Of a DNA stretch of 64,000 nucleotides, positions 25,473 through 33,524 are shown piece by piece. Numbering within the stretch: the first letter of the stretch is position 1; every line of letters starts with the position of its first letter. Source of the DNA: 20CM-2-55-15 sp964633285 (GTDB lineage: Bacteria; Acidobacteriota; Terriglobia; 20CM-2-55-15); contig CAZWGA010000005.1 of assembly GCA_964633285.1 (NCBI GenBank), positions 1 to 64,000 on the forward strand, given 5' to 3'. Under the pieces are notes generated by a model, which searched no databases, was not told the origin of the DNA, and worked only from the letters and a program-made list of their open reading frames with translations. The position numbers and the translations under genes are program-made.

Positions 25473-26768
25473 ATGAGTAATCTGCTGGACGATTTGTTCT
25501 CAGGCGCTGTGTCGCGCAGGAAGTTCATTGATATCGCAGCCAGGGCAGGCTTCGCGCTGCCGATGGCGAATTTCGCGCTGGCGGAAATTGCCGCACAAAC
25601 ATTGCCGAAGGCGCAGGACGGTCAGAAGTTCAGTCCGGCAAACATCGGAGGCGGCGGACGTCTCGAGCGTGATTTTTATCGCGATTGGATCAAGACCAGC
25701 AAGGTTCCGATGGTCGAAGGCTATTCGATCCTCGACGCAAAAACTCAGGAAGTCCAGCCATGGGCCGAAATCGGCGGACGCGGCGTGTATCTGAACTTCT
25801 CGGGAAATGTTCACATGGATGCGGCTATCTGGGAAATCCCGGAGGGCAAGGCTCTCGTGCAGCGCCACCATTTTTATGAGCAGGTCGTGACGGTTCTGTC
25901 GGGCCGCGGATACACCACGTTTGTTCAGGGGAAGAAGACAAATCGATTCGATTGGGCGGAAGGCAGCATGTTCTCGATTCCGATGAACCTCGTCCACCGC
26001 CACTTCAACGCCGATTCCGCGCATCCCGCGCGCCTGCTGGTTTTCAGCACTTTTCCTTACGCATTGCAGTCCTTCGGAAGCGTTGGATTGCTCGATAACA
26101 TGCAATACGACTTTAACGATCGCTTCGACGGAGCCGCGGATTATTTCAAGCGCGACGAACGCATTCGCAAGCGATGGGAGCAGGCGAATTTCGTCAAAGA
26201 CATTCGAAAAGCCGACGTCGTCGCATGGGAAGAACGAGGCGAGGGCAACGCCAGCATGTACTGGGATATGGCCGGCAATACGATTCTCGAACCCCACGTT
26301 TCGGAGTTTGAAGTCGGCTCTTACAAGCTCGGCCACCGCCATCCATACGAAGCGATCATCCTGACGCTCAACGGCAAAGGATTCTCGCTGGCGGGCAAGG
26401 GCAATCTGAAAGACAACGAAGCTGTGAAGATGGATTGGAAAGCGGGCTCTGTCGTTTCTCCGCCATTCTTCTGGTTCCATCAGCATTTCAACACCGGCAC
26501 AACCGTGGCCCGCTATCTGGCCATCACCGAAGGAGACTTTCCAAAGCGCCTGGGAATTCCACTCGAGGTGGAGCAGATTGAAAAGGAACAGGAGGATCCG
26601 GCTATCCGCCGCATGTTCGAAGCGGAACTGCAAAAGGCGAAACAACAGGGCCGGCTCGAGGATCACGATCACCATCATGATCATGATCACGATCATCCTC
26701 ACGAGCATGATCATGATCACGACGTTGCGCACCATCATCACGATCACGATGACCACCGCCATGCGTAA
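25473..26768 (+). CDS. Exported double-cupin protein with a histidine-rich tail
   Basis: A 431-residue protein with a Tat-like signal (SRRKFIDIAARAGFALPMANFAL) and two cupin barrels. The first (about 110-200) carries a HHFYEQVVTVLSGRGYTTF motif and the second (about 280-370) GHRHPYEAIILTLNGKGF and FFWFHQHFN, giving His/Glu metal sites. This two-barrel order resembles gentisate-1,2-dioxygenase-type enzymes, though the exact reaction is not clear. Residues 396-431 are an extreme His/Asp tail with 18 His and 11 Asp in 36 residues, suited to binding Zn, Ni or Co and perhaps loading the cupin. The gene is divergent from the Rieske oxygenase and is followed six bases later by a 4,5-dihydroxyphthalate decarboxylase-like gene. 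Confidence 0.82.
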   Translation: MSNLLDDLFSGAVSRRKFIDIAARAGFALPMANFALAEIAAQTLPKAQDGQKFSPANIGGGGRLERDFYRDWIKTSKVPMVEGYSILDAKTQEVQPWAEIGGRGVYLNFSGNVHMDAAIWEIPEGKALVQRHHFYEQVVTVLSGRGYTTFVQGKKTNRFDWAEGSMFSIPMNLVHRHFNADSAHPARLLVFSTFPYALQSFGSVGLLDNMQYDFNDRFDGAADYFKRDERIRKRWEQANFVKDIRKADVVAWEERGEGNASMYWDMAGNTILEPHVSEFEVGSYKLGHRHPYEAIILTLNGKGFSLAGKGNLKDNEAVKMDWKAGSVVSPPFFWFHQHFNTGTTVARYLAITEGDFPKRLGIPLEVEQIEKEQEDPAIRRMFEAELQKAKQQGRLEDHDHHHDHDHDHPHEHDHDHDVAHHHHDHDDHRHA

Positions 26769-26774
26769 CGGCTG

Positions 26775-27731
26775 ATGACGGCCGGCAATCCGGTGACATT
26801 GAAAACCGTTTTTCGCCTCCTCGGCCATACCGAAGCGCTCAAGGATGGATCGGTAAGACCTTATCCTTTCGAAATCGAATACATCGACGTTCCCGTTCTC
26901 ATTCAGGCTTTCCGCCGGATGGTGCGCGACGTCGAATTCGATGTCTGCGAACTCGCGTTCACCACTTACATGTGCGCGAAAGCTCATGGAAAACCATTTA
27001 CGGCGATTCCCGTTTTCCCTGCGCGCGTGTTTCATCACGGCGCAATCCTCTACAACACCAAATCGGGAATCCAAACGCCGAAAGATCTCGAAGGACGAAT
27101 TGTCGGCGTTTCTCGCGGCTACACCGTGACAACAGGCGTCTGGGCGCGGAGCATCCTGCAGCACGAGTACGGCGTGGACTTGAAGAAAATCACATGGCTG
27201 CTTTCGGGCGATGAACATGTCCAGGAGTTCCGTCCGCCCGGCAATGTGATCGGAATTGAAAAAGGAAAAAAGCTCGAAGACCTCCTCGTATCCGGTGAAA
27301 TCCCGGCAGCCGTGAATGTGGACGTCGAGCATCCGGACGTGAAGACTCTTGTCCCGAATGCGAAGGAAGCCGGCTTTGAGGCCCTGCGGCAAACCGGTCA
27401 CTATCCGATCAATCACACGGTCGTCGTCAAGGATGAACTTCTGAAGAAGTTTCACGATCTCGCTCCGTCGCTCTTCAATGCATTCGTGGAGGCGAAAAAG
27501 CCCTATGTTGAAAAGCTCCGGAGAAATGAGATTTCAAATCCTTCGAAAACGGATCAGACATACGCGCGCGTGATGGAAATCACAGGGCGCGATCCTCTTC
27601 CCTACGGCGTCGAGCCGAACCGGAAAATGATCGAAGCCGTCATTCAATACGGACAGGAACAGGGAATCCTGGCTCGCCGATTTTCGATGGAAGAACTGTT
27701 CGCTCCCGGAACCCTGGATTTCGCGGGCTGA
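26775..27731 (+). CDS. 4,5-dihydroxyphthalate decarboxylase-like protein
   Basis: A 318-residue protein with the periplasmic-binding-protein fold that Pht5-type decarboxylases share. Matching segments are FDVCELAFTTYMCAKAHGKPFTAIPVFPARVFHHGAILYN, RIVGVSRGYTVTTGVWARSIL, and YPINHTVVVKDELLKK. Known members remove a carboxylate from 4,5-dihydroxyphthalate to give protocatechuate. No signal peptide is seen, which argues for an enzyme and against a transporter binding protein. The six-base spacing from the cupin gene indicates an operon, and the Rieske oxygenase divergent from it could make its substrate. Confidence 0.8.
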   Translation: MTAGNPVTLKTVFRLLGHTEALKDGSVRPYPFEIEYIDVPVLIQAFRRMVRDVEFDVCELAFTTYMCAKAHGKPFTAIPVFPARVFHHGAILYNTKSGIQTPKDLEGRIVGVSRGYTVTTGVWARSILQHEYGVDLKKITWLLSGDEHVQEFRPPGNVIGIEKGKKLEDLLVSGEIPAAVNVDVEHPDVKTLVPNAKEAGFEALRQTGHYPINHTVVVKDELLKKFHDLAPSLFNAFVEAKKPYVEKLRRNEISNPSKTDQTYARVMEITGRDPLPYGVEPNRKMIEAVIQYGQEQGILARRFSMEELFAPGTLDFAG

Positions 27732-27757
27732 GATTCTGCGGCGGGGAACCAAATCAC

Positions 27758-28642
27758 CTAATTCGGGGAATTCTTTCGCAGTTTAGGTCCTTTGGTTCCC
27801 TGCCGCAGGAACTCGAGCAGGCGCTGACAAACCGCCTCTTCCGTTTGATCCTCGACTGCAGCATCCCAGTACTCCGATTTCGGCAGGCACTCTGCTAGGT
27901 ATCGCGCTGCTGATGTGGCATGCGACACATCGCGGCCGGGAACAATCAGAGCCGGAATGTGGACCTGAAAAAGTTCCTCGGGCTCGGCGCCCGGCGCCGT
28001 ATCTCGATCGAAAAGATTACGGCACATGGCGTTCACGATCTGGGCGTATTCTCCGGGATCCTGGCGCGCGTACGATTCCGCGAAAGCGGCGTCATTCCTG
28101 ATGACCGCCGCCCACGGTCCACCGCGTGGGTCCGCGGCAAAAGTCTTACCTTCCTTCAGGACAAACGAAACAACTTCAGCGAGTCCGGATTCACGGGCAA
28201 ATTTCAAATGGTTCGCGAAACGCTGATGGCTATTGATGCGATACTTCGCTCCGCCGACCGGCCAAAACAGAATCATGCTTTCCACGGCATTGGGATGGGC
28301 GATCGCAAAGTTCAGGACCGGACAGCATCCCATGCAGCCGCCCATAAGATGGGCACGTTCGATCTTGAGATGATCGAGCAGACCTTTTCCCTGCGCCGCG
28401 TAATGACGCCACGTGATGGCCTCAATGCGGCCACCGGACAGGCCGCATTCCCGCCGATCGAAGATGACGCAACTGTAACTCTTCGAAAGGTGCGCCAGCA
28501 TATTGGTCTTTGCGTAAACGCTCTGGGTTGTCCACTTCTCAAGAGTCGCGTCGAAACCTGCGGGTGAGAACATCAACAACGGAGGACCGGATCCGATCAC
28601 CTCGTAACGAGTCGTAATGCCTTCGATGATTGCGGTCGCCAC
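27758..28642 (-). CDS. Alpha/beta hydrolase with Cys nucleophile
   Basis: A 294-residue alpha/beta hydrolase. The start is placed at GTG 28642, preceded by AGGTGA four bases upstream and four bases after the stop of the preceding gene; a longer frame upstream overlaps that gene and is not domain sequence. An oxyanion strand (LLMFSPAGFD) is followed by the nucleophile elbow HLMGGCMGCCPV, where Cys103 replaces the usual Ser. PALIVPGRDVSHATSAA carries the later acidic and histidine elements. A Cys nucleophile is known in dienelactone hydrolase, which acts in aromatic breakdown. The gene is likely co-transcribed with the PanB-like gene. Confidence 0.8.
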   Translation of the reverse strand: MATAIIEGITTRYEVIGSGPPLLMFSPAGFDATLEKWTTQSVYAKTNMLAHLSKSYSCVIFDRRECGLSGGRIEAITWRHYAAQGKGLLDHLKIERAHLMGGCMGCCPVLNFAIAHPNAVESMILFWPVGGAKYRINSHQRFANHLKFARESGLAEVVSFVLKEGKTFAADPRGGPWAAVIRNDAAFAESYARQDPGEYAQIVNAMCRNLFDRDTAPGAEPEELFQVHIPALIVPGRDVSHATSAARYLAECLPKSEYWDAAVEDQTEEAVCQRLLEFLRQGTKGPKLRKNSPN

Positions 28643-28646
28643 AACG

Positions 28647-29396
28647 TCACCTGATCTGGCGGCCGGCGCGCACATCACTCGCATACGCCGCAAGAGCATC
28701 GAGCGTGATCCGGGCGACTGAAGCGTACGCGGGAGTTTTTGAATCAAGCGTGGCCGCCCCGTATCCGATCGCGGCGTGCGCCATTCGCAGGCGGCCATCC
28801 AGCCAGGGTCCGCCGCCGAGACCGCCGAGCACGGGAATGGAAACGGATTGCGTCACTGCAGGACCGGCAATCGCGCCGGAGTATTTGAAATCGAGCATGC
28901 ACGCTCCTGCAGCTTCGAGCGTTCGAGCCTTCGAAATCAGTTTCTCCGTGTCCGGCGCGGATTCCGGACTCGTTTCGAATTGCGCGAACACCGGAATACC
29001 GGCGCGAACGATCTCACGAACCGCGTCAGGAAATTCCGCGGCGCCGTCGACTTTGACCAGATCGGCGCCGCCTTCGTTCACGAGGCGCTTTGCAGCATGG
29101 ACGGCGTTCTCGATACCTTGCCGCAGCGGGCCCAATCCCGGAAAGTCGCAACTCACGAGCGCTCGCTTCGTACCCCGGCGGACGGCTTTGCAAACGATCA
29201 ACATTTCATCCAGAGTGATTTCCTCAGGATCGGCATGGCCCCACAGATTGATGCCGACGGAATCACCCACCGACACAATCTCCACACCTGCGCGGTCCGC
29301 GAGCTGCGCGATCGAATAATCCCATGCAACCACGGCAACGATTTTTTGCCGGTTGCGCTTCATCTGCTGAAGCGCGGATATGGTGACCTTATCCAT
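28647..29396 (-). CDS. Divergent ketopantoate hydroxymethyltransferase-like (PanB-superfamily) protein
   Basis: A 249-residue TIM-barrel protein of the phosphoenolpyruvate/PanB superfamily. VEIVSVGDSVGINLWGHADPEEITLDEM and RALVSCDFPG match the two metal-binding Asp regions of PanB, LVKVDGA matches its VKLEGG strand, and IPVLGGLGGGPWLDGR matches IPTIGIGAGPDCDG. The usual Glu in VKLEGG is Asp here, and the catalytic Glu strand (LVLECV) is replaced by CMLDFKYSG, so pantothenate synthesis is doubtful. Its context, with a hydrolase and a divergent dehydrogenase, suggests an aldol- or lyase-type step in catabolism. The start ATG at 29396 begins MDKVTISALQQM; the frame extends upstream without homology. 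Confidence 0.7.
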   Translation of the reverse strand: MDKVTISALQQMKRNRQKIVAVVAWDYSIAQLADRAGVEIVSVGDSVGINLWGHADPEEITLDEMLIVCKAVRRGTKRALVSCDFPGLGPLRQGIENAVHAAKRLVNEGGADLVKVDGAAEFPDAVREIVRAGIPVFAQFETSPESAPDTEKLISKARTLEAAGACMLDFKYSGAIAGPAVTQSVSIPVLGGLGGGPWLDGRLRMAHAAIGYGAATLDSKTPAYASVARITLDALAAYASDVRAGRQIR

Positions 29397-29456
29397 CTCG
29401 TTTTCGTTTCGTGTTGTATTCTTGCACAGTATCGAAGCCGGGAGGATCGGCACAAA

Positions 29457-30563
29457 ATGGAAAGAGTCCATGCGGCCGTGCGAATTGGTCCGGGCAAAAC
29501 GGAGATCCGGGAGTTTCCAATGCCGGATGTTCCGGAAGACAGCGCGCTGATGAAGATGGAGGTTGCCGGAATCTGCGGCACCGACGTGAAGATGTACCAA
29601 ACGCCGCCTTCCGACGCGCCGGTCATCATGGGTCATGAGAATATCGGCGTTATCGCAAAAACAGGACGGGAATTCACGCGGCGGAAGGGCTTCAAGGAAG
29701 GGGACCTCATTTTCGTCGAGCACTATGTGATGTGCGGCAAGTGCGAATGGTGTCACACCGGCCAGTATCGTCATTGCGAAAACACGGATTGGCGCAACAA
29801 CCCCGATGCGATTCGTTACGGCTACACTTCCGCTCAGAAAGCGCCTCATCTGTGGGGCGGCTTTGCGGAGTACGTCTACCTTCCATGGAATGCGGTTGTG
29901 CATCGCGTCCCGAAGAGCGTTACACCGGAGCTTGCCGGGCTCGTCACGCCAATGGCGAACGGTGTCGAATGGTCGCTTTTCGACGGCGGCGTCGGCTACA
30001 ACTCGAAGGTTCTGATTCAGGGACCGGGCCAGCAGGGTTTGTCGCAGACCGTAATCTGCAAGCAGGCCGGCGCGTCTCTCATTATCGTCACAGGAACTTC
30101 GAAAGACACCGCGCGTCTCGATGTTGCAAAAACGCTGGGAGCGGATTGTGTCATCGATGTGCAGAAAGAGGATCCGCTGGCGCGAATCATGGATGTCACC
30201 GCCGGCCGCGGCGTTGATGTTGTGCTCGACTGTACCGCCGGCGCAGGAAGAATGCCGGTCCTGCTTGGTGTCGACGCGCTCAAGCGCAAAGCAGGAACAA
30301 TTGTGGTTCAAGGCGAAATGCCGGTGTTTCCGGATTTTCCGATCGCCAAAGTGACGCTGAAGTTCATCACGATCAAGAGCGCACGAGGTCACAGCTACAA
30401 GGCTTGCGAGCTCGCACTCGATCAACTTGCGTCAAAACGTTTTCCATTGGAAAAAATTACGACTCATACGTTCGGATTGAAGGATGTCGATCTCGCGATA
30501 CGGTCCGTCGGCGGGAACGGTGTGCCGAACGTCATCCACGCCTCGCTCCTGCCCTGGAAATAA
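29457..30563 (+). CDS. Zinc-dependent alcohol dehydrogenase (MDR family)
   Basis: A 368-residue medium-chain dehydrogenase. The catalytic zinc region is GICGTDVKMYQ plus GHENIGVIAKTG. The structural zinc lobe is VMCGKCEWCHTGQYRHCEN (four Cys). The Rossmann motif is VLIQGPGQQGLSQ. The start ATG at 29457 follows a GGGAGGATCGG site. It is divergent from the PanB-like gene by 60 bases, which must hold promoters for both directions. The type resembles threonine/sorbitol dehydrogenases. The substrate is unknown but would be an alcohol intermediate of the neighbouring pathway. Confidence 0.88.
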   Translation: MERVHAAVRIGPGKTEIREFPMPDVPEDSALMKMEVAGICGTDVKMYQTPPSDAPVIMGHENIGVIAKTGREFTRRKGFKEGDLIFVEHYVMCGKCEWCHTGQYRHCENTDWRNNPDAIRYGYTSAQKAPHLWGGFAEYVYLPWNAVVHRVPKSVTPELAGLVTPMANGVEWSLFDGGVGYNSKVLIQGPGQQGLSQTVICKQAGASLIIVTGTSKDTARLDVAKTLGADCVIDVQKEDPLARIMDVTAGRGVDVVLDCTAGAGRMPVLLGVDALKRKAGTIVVQGEMPVFPDFPIAKVTLKFITIKSARGHSYKACELALDQLASKRFPLEKITTHTFGLKDVDLAIRSVGGNGVPNVIHASLLPWK

Positions 30564-30655
30564 ATCCACCGGCCCATAACCGCCACTCGCCGATTCGTCA
30601 TTTTGCCGGGCGGCCCGCATCCGTAAATTGGACGCGTCGGGAGGCACAAACAAAC

Positions 30656-30844
30656 ATGAGATCCGATCTGGAAACCAGAGAGTGCATCAGGGCCGGAGCT
30701 TTTGGCGGTTTCGTCATGGTATCGATTGGGATTGTTTTTCTTCTGGTCAACCTTGGAATTCTGAATTCCGTGGTCTTCCATACATGGTGGCCGCTCCTTC
30801 TGATTCTCCTCGGCCTCGCCCGCCTGGCCCGATGGGCATGGTAG
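30656..30844 (+). CDS. Small membrane protein, DUF5668/LiaI-LiaF-like
   Basis: A 62-residue protein from ATG 30656 with GGGAGGCAC upstream. It has two hydrophobic helices separated by a short turn: GGFVMVSIGIVFLLVNLGIL and TWWPLLLILLGLARLARW. The WWPLLLILLGL signature is typical of the LiaI-LiaF-like transmembrane region. Full-length relatives carry an additional C-terminal beta domain, absent here. The role may be envelope-stress sensing, but this is inference. Confidence 0.65.
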   Translation: MRSDLETRECIRAGAFGGFVMVSIGIVFLLVNLGILNSVVFHTWWPLLLILLGLARLARWAW

Positions 30845-30884
30845 TCTCCCCGCCGGCCCTACAATAATTTTGGCCGGTCTTAGA

Positions 30885-31928
30885 CTATCCGCTCGACTTC
30901 AACCGCGGAATCAGCCTGACCGCATTTTCGCGTTCGATCGCGCGAAGATCGGATTCGCTGAACATTTTGAGATCGCGAAGCGACTGCGCCACACCCGCGC
31001 TGCTGCCGCCGGGAGGAAAATCGGTGCCAAACATGATCCGGTCCGCGTTCACGAGTTTCTGCAGCGAAGCGATCGCGCCGGGATTTGCCGCCCCCGCAAC
31101 GTCGTAATAAAACTTTTTCAATTCTCCTATTAGACCGTTGGGCATTTGCGTTTTGAAATTGGCGGAAGCTCCTTCGATCCGGCCGGCAAGAAACGGCATG
31201 GTGCCGCCCGCATGCGACCAGATCCATCGAATGTTCGGAAAGCGCGCGGCGTCGCCGCTGAAGCAAACTCCGGTCATGGCCCGCGTAGTGTCGGTTCCAT
31301 ATTCCATGCTCCCGGGACCCACACCCGGCGCATAGGTCAGATCGCGGCAACAGTTCGCGGCGGTCGGATGCACGTGCACGATGGCATTGCGCCGATTCAG
31401 TTCTTCAAGAACCGGCCGGTAAGCGGGATTGCCGAGCCAGGTATCGCCATAGCTTGTAAAGAAACCCGCACCATCGGCTTTGAGCGTGTCGTACGCGTAA
31501 GCAATTTCCTTCAAAGTGGCATCCACATCCGGCAGGGGCATCGCGGCAAAAAACCCGAACCGATTCGGATAATCGGCCACGAGCTTCGCGGCGTATTCGT
31601 TGCAGCCGCGCGCGACGCGCGACGTAACGGCTTTATCGCCGAACCACAATCCCGGGTTTGTAATCGAAATCACGGAAGCGGCGACATTGCCTCGATCCAT
31701 GTCTTCGATGGACTTTGCAGGAGTCCATGCCGTATTCGCAGGCTGCAGCAGTGGACGTCCCTTCACTTCCGCCACCCAGACCGGCGGTCCGAAGTGATGA
31801 TGGATGTCGATGCGATAAGGCCTGGCCGCAACTCCCGCCTGCGCGAACACGAGTCTTCGGCCGCCTTCGATTGCCGCAATGCCGAGAGAAGCGAGCGCAG
31901 TACTCAGGAAAGTTCGTCGATCGGTCAT
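30885..31928 (-). CDS. Exported TIM-barrel amidohydrolase (ACMSD/LigJ-like, COG2159 type)
   Basis: A 347-residue protein with a Tat-like leader (DRRTFLSTALASLGIAA). It has metal-binding residues in YRIDIHHHFGPP (HxH), the central IVHVHPTAANCC strand, IRWIWSHAGGTMPF, and the catalytic Asp in RIMFGTDFPPGG. The family contains aminocarboxymuconate-semialdehyde and gamma-resorcylate decarboxylases and hydratases of aromatic ring-cleavage pathways. That fits the preceding catabolic genes, though export is unusual for such enzymes. It is divergent from the GlcG/HbpS gene. Confidence 0.85.
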   Translation of the reverse strand: MTDRRTFLSTALASLGIAAIEGGRRLVFAQAGVAARPYRIDIHHHFGPPVWVAEVKGRPLLQPANTAWTPAKSIEDMDRGNVAASVISITNPGLWFGDKAVTSRVARGCNEYAAKLVADYPNRFGFFAAMPLPDVDATLKEIAYAYDTLKADGAGFFTSYGDTWLGNPAYRPVLEELNRRNAIVHVHPTAANCCRDLTYAPGVGPGSMEYGTDTTRAMTGVCFSGDAARFPNIRWIWSHAGGTMPFLAGRIEGASANFKTQMPNGLIGELKKFYYDVAGAANPGAIASLQKLVNADRIMFGTDFPPGGSSAGVAQSLRDLKMFSESDLRAIERENAVRLIPRLKSSG

Positions 31929-32001
31929 GAATCCTCCGCTTCTTTGAGATGGCTGCGAATGATTTTATGATGGGTGGAAATTCCATCAAGGAGAATAACG
32001 T

Positions 32002-32508
32002 ATGCGCATCCGGTCTTTCCCGTTTTTGCTCTGCGCGCTGATCGTCTTCTGCTTTACGTTCGATGCGTTCGCGCAGACAGCGCCACCCACCAGGGACATC
32101 AAGCTCATTTCGAGCGCAGGCGCGCGGGCTCTGGTGGATGCCTGCTCGGCGTGGGCTGTACAGAACAAGCAGACAGTCGCGATTGCGATTCTCGATTGGG
32201 GCGGAAACCTCATCGAGTCCCACGCCATGGAGGGCGCGGCCGCGAACGCGATCGACACCGCATTGCTGAAAGCAAAGTCCGCACTGCGATGGCGGCGTCC
32301 GACATCCGAAACCAACAAGATGGTGCGGAGCGGGGAGAATCTCGCGCCGACTTTCATGAATGATTTTCCGCAACCCGGCGCCCTTCCGATTGTGCTCAAC
32401 GGTCAGGTGATCGGCGCGATGGGCGTGTCGGGAGCGGATGGCGAGAAATGCGCGCAAGCGGCGATTGATGCCGTGTTTAAAGGGCAGGCCACCACGACAG
32501 GACGCTAA
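32002..32508 (+). CDS. Exported GlcG/HbpS-family heme-binding-like protein
   Basis: A 168-residue protein with a signal peptide (ALIVFCFTFDAFAQ) and a single GlcG/HbpS domain: ALVDACSAWAVQNKQTVAIAILDWGGNLIES, then NAIDTALLKAKSALRW, LPIVLNGQVIGAMGVSGADGEKCAQAAIDAV. The family includes heme-binding and cobalamin-adenosyltransferase-like proteins often next to oxidoreductases. No His-rich heme ligand is obvious. It is the start of a plus-strand run that continues to 46714. Confidence 0.8.
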   Translation: MRIRSFPFLLCALIVFCFTFDAFAQTAPPTRDIKLISSAGARALVDACSAWAVQNKQTVAIAILDWGGNLIESHAMEGAAANAIDTALLKAKSALRWRRPTSETNKMVRSGENLAPTFMNDFPQPGALPIVLNGQVIGAMGVSGADGEKCAQAAIDAVFKGQATTTGR

Positions 32509-32546
32509 GAGGAATATGTCGGCGTGTTCTGCTAGAATCGCGCACG

Positions 32547-33524
32547 ATGAAAATCAGCATCACGATCGGGCTTCTCTTTTTCTCCGGATTGCTTGCCGGA
32601 GTGGCTCGGCAGACTTCGGAGTCTTCCGGCATTGAAGTGCTTCAGCTTCGGCCGAACTTTTACATGATCGCCGGGGCAGGAGCCAACATCGGCGTGCAGG
32701 TGGGCGCCGATGGCGCCGTTGTCATCGATGCGGGCGCGGCATCGAATAGCGCAGCGGTACTGGCCGCCATCAAAAAGATCACGCCGCGTCCAATCCGGTA
32801 CGTCATCGATACAAGCGCGGATCCCGATCACGTTGGCGGCAACGAGGCAGTCGCGAAGGCCGGCCAGACGCTGTTTGTCGCAGGCGGCGGAGCTGGAGTA
32901 CCCGCGGATTTCCTGGGTGGCGCCGCTTCGATTCTCGCTTTCGAAAAAGTTCTGACACGAATGAGCGCGCCAACGGGAAAGACGCCGCCCTTCGGTGTCG
33001 ACGCGTGGCCGTCCGAGACCTTCAATCAACCGCGAAAATACATGTACCTCAACGGTGAAGGCATCGAGATCCTTCATCAGCCTTCGGCGCATACGGATGG
33101 CGATTCGATTGTGTTCTTCCGGCGATCCGACGTTGTCGCCGCAGGCGATGTTCTGGACACCACGCGTTTTCCGGTCATCGACACGGCAAAAGGCGGCAGT
33201 ATCCGCGGCGAAATCGCGGCCCTCAACCGGTTGGTCGATATCGCAATTCCCTCTGTGCCCATCGTCTCCCGAGAGGAAGGCACTCTCGTCATTCCGGGCC
33301 ACGGCCGTGTGTGCGATCAACTGGACATTGTGGAGTATCGCGACATGGTGACGATCATTCGCGATCGTGTGCGGGATCTGATCAAGTCGGGCGCAACTCT
33401 CGCTCTGGTCCAGGCGGCGAATCCGGCGAGAGGGTACACGCGCAGGTATGGTTCGAGTACCGGATGGACGACGAATAATTTCGTCGAAGCCGTTTATCAA
33501 AGTCTCATACAGGAGAAACCGTGA
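32547..33524 (+). CDS. Exported metallo-beta-lactamase-fold protein with altered metal motif
   Basis: A 325-residue protein with a signal peptide and an MBL fold: NFYMIAGAGANIGVQVGADGAVVIDAGAA, then the position of the HxHxDH motif. Here it reads Ser90-Ala-Asp92-Pro-Asp94-His95, so the first two metal-binding His are lost while Asp94 and His95 remain. The later ligands look kept (SAHTDGDSIVFF, AGDVLDTTRFP, VIPGHGRV). It may bind one metal or have changed function. Similar Asp/Ser variants may form a subfamily. Its stop overlaps the GTG of the next gene (GTGA). Confidence 0.82.
   Translation: MKISITIGLLFFSGLLAGVARQTSESSGIEVLQLRPNFYMIAGAGANIGVQVGADGAVVIDAGAASNSAAVLAAIKKITPRPIRYVIDTSADPDHVGGNEAVAKAGQTLFVAGGGAGVPADFLGGAASILAFEKVLTRMSAPTGKTPPFGVDAWPSETFNQPRKYMYLNGEGIEILHQPSAHTDGDSIVFFRRSDVVAAGDVLDTTRFPVIDTAKGGSIRGEIAALNRLVDIAIPSVPIVSREEGTLVIPGHGRVCDQLDIVEYRDMVTIIRDRVRDLIKSGATLALVQAANPARGYTRRYGSSTGWTTNNFVEAVYQSLIQEKP

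Noticed and set aside
25500..27455. 651-codon minus-strand frame across the cupin and decarboxylase-like genes
   Set aside because: Spans two recognised genes on the other strand; its Val/Ile/Met/Arg runs are the antisense of the His/Asp tail.
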